Source: Candidatus Latescibacterota bacterium (lineage in GTDB: Bacteria > JAAXHH01). Taken from it: a DNA stretch of 64,000 nucleotides. The notes under the pieces were generated by a model, which worked only from the letters and a program-made list of their open reading frames with translations, did not search any database and was not told the origin of the DNA. Shown piece after piece: positions 60,271 through 64,000 of the stretch. Location of the stretch: assembly GCA_012270975.1 (NCBI GenBank), contig JAAXHH010000141.1:469089-533088 (forward strand), written 5' to 3'. A program made the position numbers and the translations under genes. Within the stretch, counting starts at the first letter, position 1. The number at the start of each line of letters is the position of its first letter.

Positions 60271-62340
60271 CTAGTTGTAGGGACTGCATTCGATGAGGCA
60301 TCGATCGCCCGCGTTGAGTACGCGGCCCGGCGCGGGAATCTGGCGCCGGACATATCCCTTTCCCACGATGGTCGCTTCAATACCCTGTTCGGCAAGGGTC
60401 TTTACCGCTTCTCTGATGCTCATGCCGATCACGGACGGCAGCAGTATCTGCGCCTGTTCCGGTATGCCGCCGGCGCCGAACCCTTCGATTTCCCAGTGGC
60501 CGTCGAGTGAAAGCGCTTTCTTTCGCGCGGGTTCTCCTCCGGCTGGATCCGGCATATACGGAACGCGGCTGGATCCGGCATTCGGCTTGATGGAGGCAAG
60601 ATGCAGGGGCAGACCGTCCTCGGATTCGGGTACCGAATCTACGGGGCCGTCGGGTAAATGAACGAGGCGGCGAACGATTTTGTTGAATACAGGCGCGGCA
60701 ACCGATCCGCCGTAGAAACCGCGTTTCTTCGGTTCGTCGATCATGACGAGCATGACGATTTCCGGGTTTTCCGCGGGAAACATGCCGACGAACGACGACC
60801 GGTAGTTCCGGGTATATCCCCTGCCGTCCTCACGCGCCTTCCATGCCGTACCGGTCTTTCCGGCGACCTTGTATCCCGATACCGCGGCCTTTGCACCCGT
60901 GCCCCGGTCCACCACGCCGGTGAATACGCCCAACAGCGTTTCGGCGGTTTCCTCTTTCATTACCCTGCGAACGACCGTCCTTGGCGTGGACTCCACCGAC
61001 CCGTCGTTTCTCAGGATGGACCTGACGATTCGGGGTTGCAGGAGCAGACCGCCGTTGGCTACCGCGCAATAGGCGGACGCAAGTTGTACCCCGGTCACGG
61101 AAACCCCGTAGCCGATGGACATTGCGGGAAGGGTCGACCGGGACCAGTCCGCCCGTTTATGCAGGATTCCCCTGGCCTCGCCGGGGAGCGTCACCCCCGT
61201 TTTTATGCCGAAACCGTACGCCCGGGTGTATTTGAAGAACGCCCGTTCGCCAAGCGCCTGGGCGATTTTTACGGTACCCACGTTGCTGGAATGCTCGATG
61301 ACTTCCCGCACGCTCAGTTCGTCGAAGACTTCGTGGTCAGAGATTGTCTGGGAACCCAGCTCGATCCGGCCGCCACTGGTGTCGATCCGGTCCTCCAGCG
61401 AGAACGCGCCGGTCTCCAGGGCCGCGGTCGCGGCGACGATCTTGAAAGTCGACCCGGGTTCGTATATATCCACCACCGGCCGGATCTTCTGGGCTTCGAA
61501 GGGAAAACGGCCCGGCGTGTTCGGATCGAAGTTCGGCGCACTGGCCATGGCCAGTATGTCGCCGTTGCCCGGATCCATCATGATCACCATGCCGCCGAGC
61601 GCCTCGTGCCATGCTATCGTCTCTTCCAGCACCTCTTCCGCGACCATCTGGGCGGCGATATCAATCGTCAGCACGACGTCCGCGCCATTCTGTGCCGACT
61701 TCTGGTAGGAATCCAGCCACGAATACGCCCTTCTCTGGGCGTCGATCTGAACCACGCTGTATCCTTCTATACCGGATAACAGCTGGTTGTGTTCCATTTC
61801 GAATCCGGCCTGGCCGATACCGTCTACGCTGAAACCGAGCACCTGGCCGGCGGCGGTCCGGTAGGGATAGACCCGCCTGGCTTCCTTCTCCATGCGGATA
61901 TGGGATTCGAACAGGGGATAGGTGGAGAGTCTTCTAATCCGATCGCTGGTTTCGGGATTCGCCCAGCGTACCAGGTACCGGAAGTCGGAGGTTCCGGATA
62001 TCCGGTCGATGATATGCTGGGGACCTTCTCCCGTAATCTGGGAAAGCTGAACGGCCAGGTTTCCGACGTCGGATCTGTCGAACCGGTCCCAGTCGAGATC
62101 CTGGATGCCAAAGGAGTCGAACTCGACGCTCAGCGCCAGGGCATTCCCGTTGCGATCGAAGATACGGCCCCGGCGGGGATCGATGGTGACGACCCGGTGC
62201 TGCTGGTCACGCGCCCGCTGCCTGTAGGTCTCGCCGTCGCGAATCTGAATCAGTGCGATACGAATCCCGAGCCCCGCACACAGGACCGCACCGACCACGG
62301 CCAGGAGGGTCAGCCTGCGTATACAGGATTTCGCGACCAT
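60271..62340 (-). CDS. ftsI: Penicillin-binding protein 3 (FtsI) with C-terminal PASTA domain
   Basis: 689 residues. Membrane anchor (~8-30), dimerisation domain starting with DPRRGRIFDRNGNALALS near 55, transpeptidase domain with STFK (Ser nucleophile) near 295, SSN near 350 and KTGTAWK near 490. A linker rich in Pro/Glu follows, then one PASTA domain (~630-686, LLPSVIGMSIREAVKTLAEQ). The PASTA end is usual in SpoVD/Pbp2x and in Bacteroidota FtsI, absent in Gammaproteobacteria. ATG 62340 has GAGGA ahead. Cross-links septal peptidoglycan with FtsW. Confidence 0.96.
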   Translation of the reverse strand: MVAKSCIRRLTLLAVVGAVLCAGLGIRIALIQIRDGETYRQRARDQQHRVVTIDPRRGRIFDRNGNALALSVEFDSFGIQDLDWDRFDRSDVGNLAVQLSQITGEGPQHIIDRISGTSDFRYLVRWANPETSDRIRRLSTYPLFESHIRMEKEARRVYPYRTAAGQVLGFSVDGIGQAGFEMEHNQLLSGIEGYSVVQIDAQRRAYSWLDSYQKSAQNGADVVLTIDIAAQMVAEEVLEETIAWHEALGGMVIMMDPGNGDILAMASAPNFDPNTPGRFPFEAQKIRPVVDIYEPGSTFKIVAATAALETGAFSLEDRIDTSGGRIELGSQTISDHEVFDELSVREVIEHSSNVGTVKIAQALGERAFFKYTRAYGFGIKTGVTLPGEARGILHKRADWSRSTLPAMSIGYGVSVTGVQLASAYCAVANGGLLLQPRIVRSILRNDGSVESTPRTVVRRVMKEETAETLLGVFTGVVDRGTGAKAAVSGYKVAGKTGTAWKAREDGRGYTRNYRSSFVGMFPAENPEIVMLVMIDEPKKRGFYGGSVAAPVFNKIVRRLVHLPDGPVDSVPESEDGLPLHLASIKPNAGSSRVPYMPDPAGGEPARKKALSLDGHWEIEGFGAGGIPEQAQILLPSVIGMSIREAVKTLAEQGIEATIVGKGYVRRQIPAPGRVLNAGDRCLIECSPYN

Positions 62341-62352
62341 AACCGGTATTCC

Positions 62353-62775
62353 TCATCGGGGATCCACTCGAGCCGTCGGAAAAGACGCCAGGATCAACGC
62401 GTCATCCGTCGGTTTTCCCACTATCGCCCTCACGTCTGGTTCGGTGTGGGCCAAAGCCACTGCCGTGTCGACCGCGTCCATGGCCACCACCTGTCCGACC
62501 GCCGCATGGTCCAGTTCGAAACGATTCATTGCCATGGTTTCGTTCCGGAGCTGTTCCGCGAGTCGAACGATACGCACGTGCAGGTAAGCGCTTTCCTTCT
62601 TCAGGGCTTCCTTCTGGTGCTCCAGCTGGAGGATCTCCCGCATCAGTACCCTGGTTTCCACCTGGTGCCAGATGTAGCCCATACTCAACGATGTCGCGAG
62701 CGCAATCGTTCCTATCCAGCTGATCAACTGTCCCATGTAAGCGTGATCGCTGCGGAATCTTAAAGCGGATTTCAT
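62353..62775 (-). CDS. ftsL: Cell division protein FtsL
   Basis: 140 residues. Short basic N-terminus, one membrane helix (~14-36), then a periplasmic coiled coil (~38-80; ILQLEHQKEALKKESAYL) as in FtsL. The C-terminal ~50 residues are an extra tail without recognised motif. Sequence similarity in this family is weak; the position between rsmH and ftsI, length and topology carry the call. GGAGAGG precedes ATG 62775. Confidence 0.85.
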   Translation of the reverse strand: MKSALRFRSDHAYMGQLISWIGTIALATSLSMGYIWHQVETRVLMREILQLEHQKEALKKESAYLHVRIVRLAEQLRNETMAMNRFELDHAAVGQVVAMDAVDTAVALAHTEPDVRAIVGKPTDDALILASFPTARVDPR

Positions 62776-62811
62776 ATCGGGCCTCTCCGGTCGAATGCAG
62801 TGGTGCGAATA

Positions 62812-63801
62812 TCAGGATATGGGATCGTCGTTCGGCAAGCGTTCAATCATTCGAAACCTGGCACTTCGGGCCCTTGGATTTGCCGTGACCTCTTCCCGTG
62901 ACGCCACGACGGGCCTTTTCGTGTGCAGCACGGCGACACGCTCGTGCCGGCACACGCATTGCGGAAGGCCGGGGGGGCAAATGCAGTCCGAAGCCCAGGT
63001 TTCGAACGTCCGCTTGACCATGCGATCCTCTAATGAATGATAGGAGATGACCCCGAAACGACCCCGGTTGCTCAACAGGGGAAGCACGGTGTCCAACGCC
63101 GTTTTCAATCTGTCCAGTTCCTTGTTGACTGCAATTCGAAACGCCTGGAATACCCGGGCGCAGGACTTGGTCGCCCACCGCCGGCGGACCGCGGATCTGA
63201 TCGTCTCAGCCAGCCGGCCGGTGGAGGTCAGCGGCGCTTCCGCGCGGGTCCTGACGATCGCGTTCGCGACGCTGCGCGCCTGCCGCTCCTCGCCGTATTC
63301 CCGTATGATCCGCTCGATTTCATCCCTGGTGCTTCCGTTGACGATATCGGCCGCGGTATACGGCGCTCCCCGGTCCATGCGCATGTCGAGCGGACCTTCC
63401 GCCTGGAATGAAAAACCGCGGCCGGGCGTGTCGATCTGGTGGGAAGACACACCCAGGTCCAGCAGCACGCCGTCCACCCGGGAGACGCGTTCCGTGTCCA
63501 GGACGGACGCCAGCTCTGTAAACTCGCGATGCATGACTTTTGCCCGGGGGTCTCCGCCGCCCGCGATTCTCGCACGGGATACGCTGACCGCTTCAGGATC
63601 CCTGTCCAGCCCGATCAGCCGTCCGGATTCGTCAAGCCGGTCAAGGATGGCGCGCGCATGGCCGCCTCCCCCTATGGTACCATCCACGTATACACCGCTT
63701 TTATTCCAAACGAGCATTTCGGCTACCTTCCCGGCAAGAACGGGAACATGAATGTACGTATCTGCCAGACCCATGGTCATTCCGCGGCCGAACGGCCTCA
63801 T
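62812..63801 (-). CDS. rsmH: 16S rRNA (cytosine1402-N4)-methyltransferase RsmH
   Basis: 329 residues at the outermost ATG 63801. SAM-dependent N4-methyltransferase of 16S rRNA C1402. HVPVLAGKVAEML near residue 20, SAM loop VDGTIGGGGHARAIL near 40, DGVLLDLGVSSHQID near 113 and C-terminal SYHSLEDRMVKRTF near 255. Further in-frame ATGs at 63780 and 63774 are equally possible starts, as none has a strong Shine-Dalgarno. The C-terminus carries CICPPGLPQCVC, a Cys-rich segment common in the family. It starts 10 bp after mraZ. Confidence 0.95.
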   Translation of the reverse strand: MRPFGRGMTMGLADTYIHVPVLAGKVAEMLVWNKSGVYVDGTIGGGGHARAILDRLDESGRLIGLDRDPEAVSVSRARIAGGGDPRAKVMHREFTELASVLDTERVSRVDGVLLDLGVSSHQIDTPGRGFSFQAEGPLDMRMDRGAPYTAADIVNGSTRDEIERIIREYGEERQARSVANAIVRTRAEAPLTSTGRLAETIRSAVRRRWATKSCARVFQAFRIAVNKELDRLKTALDTVLPLLSNRGRFGVISYHSLEDRMVKRTFETWASDCICPPGLPQCVCRHERVAVLHTKRPVVASREEVTANPRARSARFRMIERLPNDDPIS

Positions 63802-63811
63802 GGGTGGAACA

Positions 63812-64000
63812 TCAGACGAACAGGGACTCCGCGATCGATTCGTACGTATGCCCCGATTCGTTCATCACCTTCTCGTACTCCTCGGGACTCCAGAGTTCGA
63901 AGTGGTCAAGCGTTCCGACGATCAGTACCTCGGTTTCGATGCCGGCGAGTTCGATCAGTTGCCGGGGCAGTGCGATGCGCCCCTGCTTGTCCATGGAAAC
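63812..64000 (-). CDS. mraZ: MraZ, C-terminal half (5' end outside window)
   Basis: Only the last ~62 residues are inside the window; the frame stays open to base 64000 (Val-Ser before the internal Met at 63994). The second AbrB-like repeat is visible: MDKQGRIALPRQLIELAG and VGTLDHFELWSPEEYEKV. MraZ is the DNA-binding repressor and first gene of dcw clusters. Its own promoter and operator repeats would lie beyond the window. Confidence 0.92.
   Translation of the reverse strand, partial: VSMDKQGRIALPRQLIELAGIETEVLIVGTLDHFELWSPEEYEKVMNESGHTYESIAESLFV

Noticed and set aside
1..64000. CRISPR arrays, insertion sequences, prophage or integrase genes
   Set aside because: No regularly spaced repeats, transposase or integrase motifs, or att-like duplications were found on reading through; tRNA-Leu shows no 3' duplicate nearby.

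Overview
The window is a high-GC bacterial chromosome segment, gene-dense and without visible mobile elements or CRISPR arrays. Gene content includes a cytosolic sulfatase, a DUF6785/DUF6784-type membrane protein, phytanoyl-CoA-type and HalD/ArpA-type 2-oxoglutarate oxygenases, an amidohydrolase-Rieske pair and three solitary family-5 solute-binding proteins. Together with a meso-DAP-type MurE and a PASTA-bearing FtsI, this resembles uncultured didermal lineages of the FCB/Planctomycete neighbourhood such as Latescibacterota. That placement is an inference from gene content, not a phylogeny. Start codon use is relaxed: several well-supported genes begin with TTG or GTG. Recognisable sigma70-type promoters (TTGACN, 16-18 nt, TANNNT) are visible in several intergenic gaps. 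No gene-free stretch exceeds 300 bases.

Bases 1-10228 (+): an electron-transfer and catabolic run. It holds a truncated acyl-CoA dehydrogenase, EtfB, EtfA, an EtfD-like membrane Fe-S quinone reductase, a two-gene 2-oxoacid:acceptor oxidoreductase whose gamma domain is fused behind beta, a sulfatase and a DUF6785-type membrane protein. The ETF genes can carry electrons from acyl-CoA oxidation to quinone. The oxidoreductase has no visible ferredoxin subunit.

Bases 10298-37061 (mixed strands): accessory metabolism and transport. In order: a PhyH dioxygenase fused to HEAT repeats, an unrecognised protein, dCMP deaminase, an AI-2E-family permease, solute-binding protein 1, a lipid kinase, an SDR gene broken by one in-frame TAG, an AEC permease, a coupled Fe-S membrane protein/FAD oxidoreductase pair, a HalD/ArpA-like oxygenase, an APC permease, an AbgT permease, a TIGR01777 epimerase divergent from an SRPBCC gene, a CNNM/CBS protein, an aldo/keto reductase, TerC, an amidohydrolase-Rieske-solute-binding protein 2 operon, a class V aminotransferase and solute-binding protein 3.

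Bases 37118-64000 (-): a 27 kb co-directional housekeeping block. In transcription order: mraZ (cut by the window edge), rsmH, ftsL, ftsI, murE, murF, ftsW, murC, murB, ftsQ, ftsA, ftsZ, a weak terminator and a promoter, valS, a PHP phosphoesterase, mreB, mreC, mreD, mrdA, rodA, lgt, comF, a phosphofructokinase with PPi-type residues, tpiA, secG and tRNA-Leu(GAG). The division and elongation machineries therefore sit side by side. mraY, murD and murG, usually inside such a dcw cluster, are absent, and the flanking genes abut with no gap.
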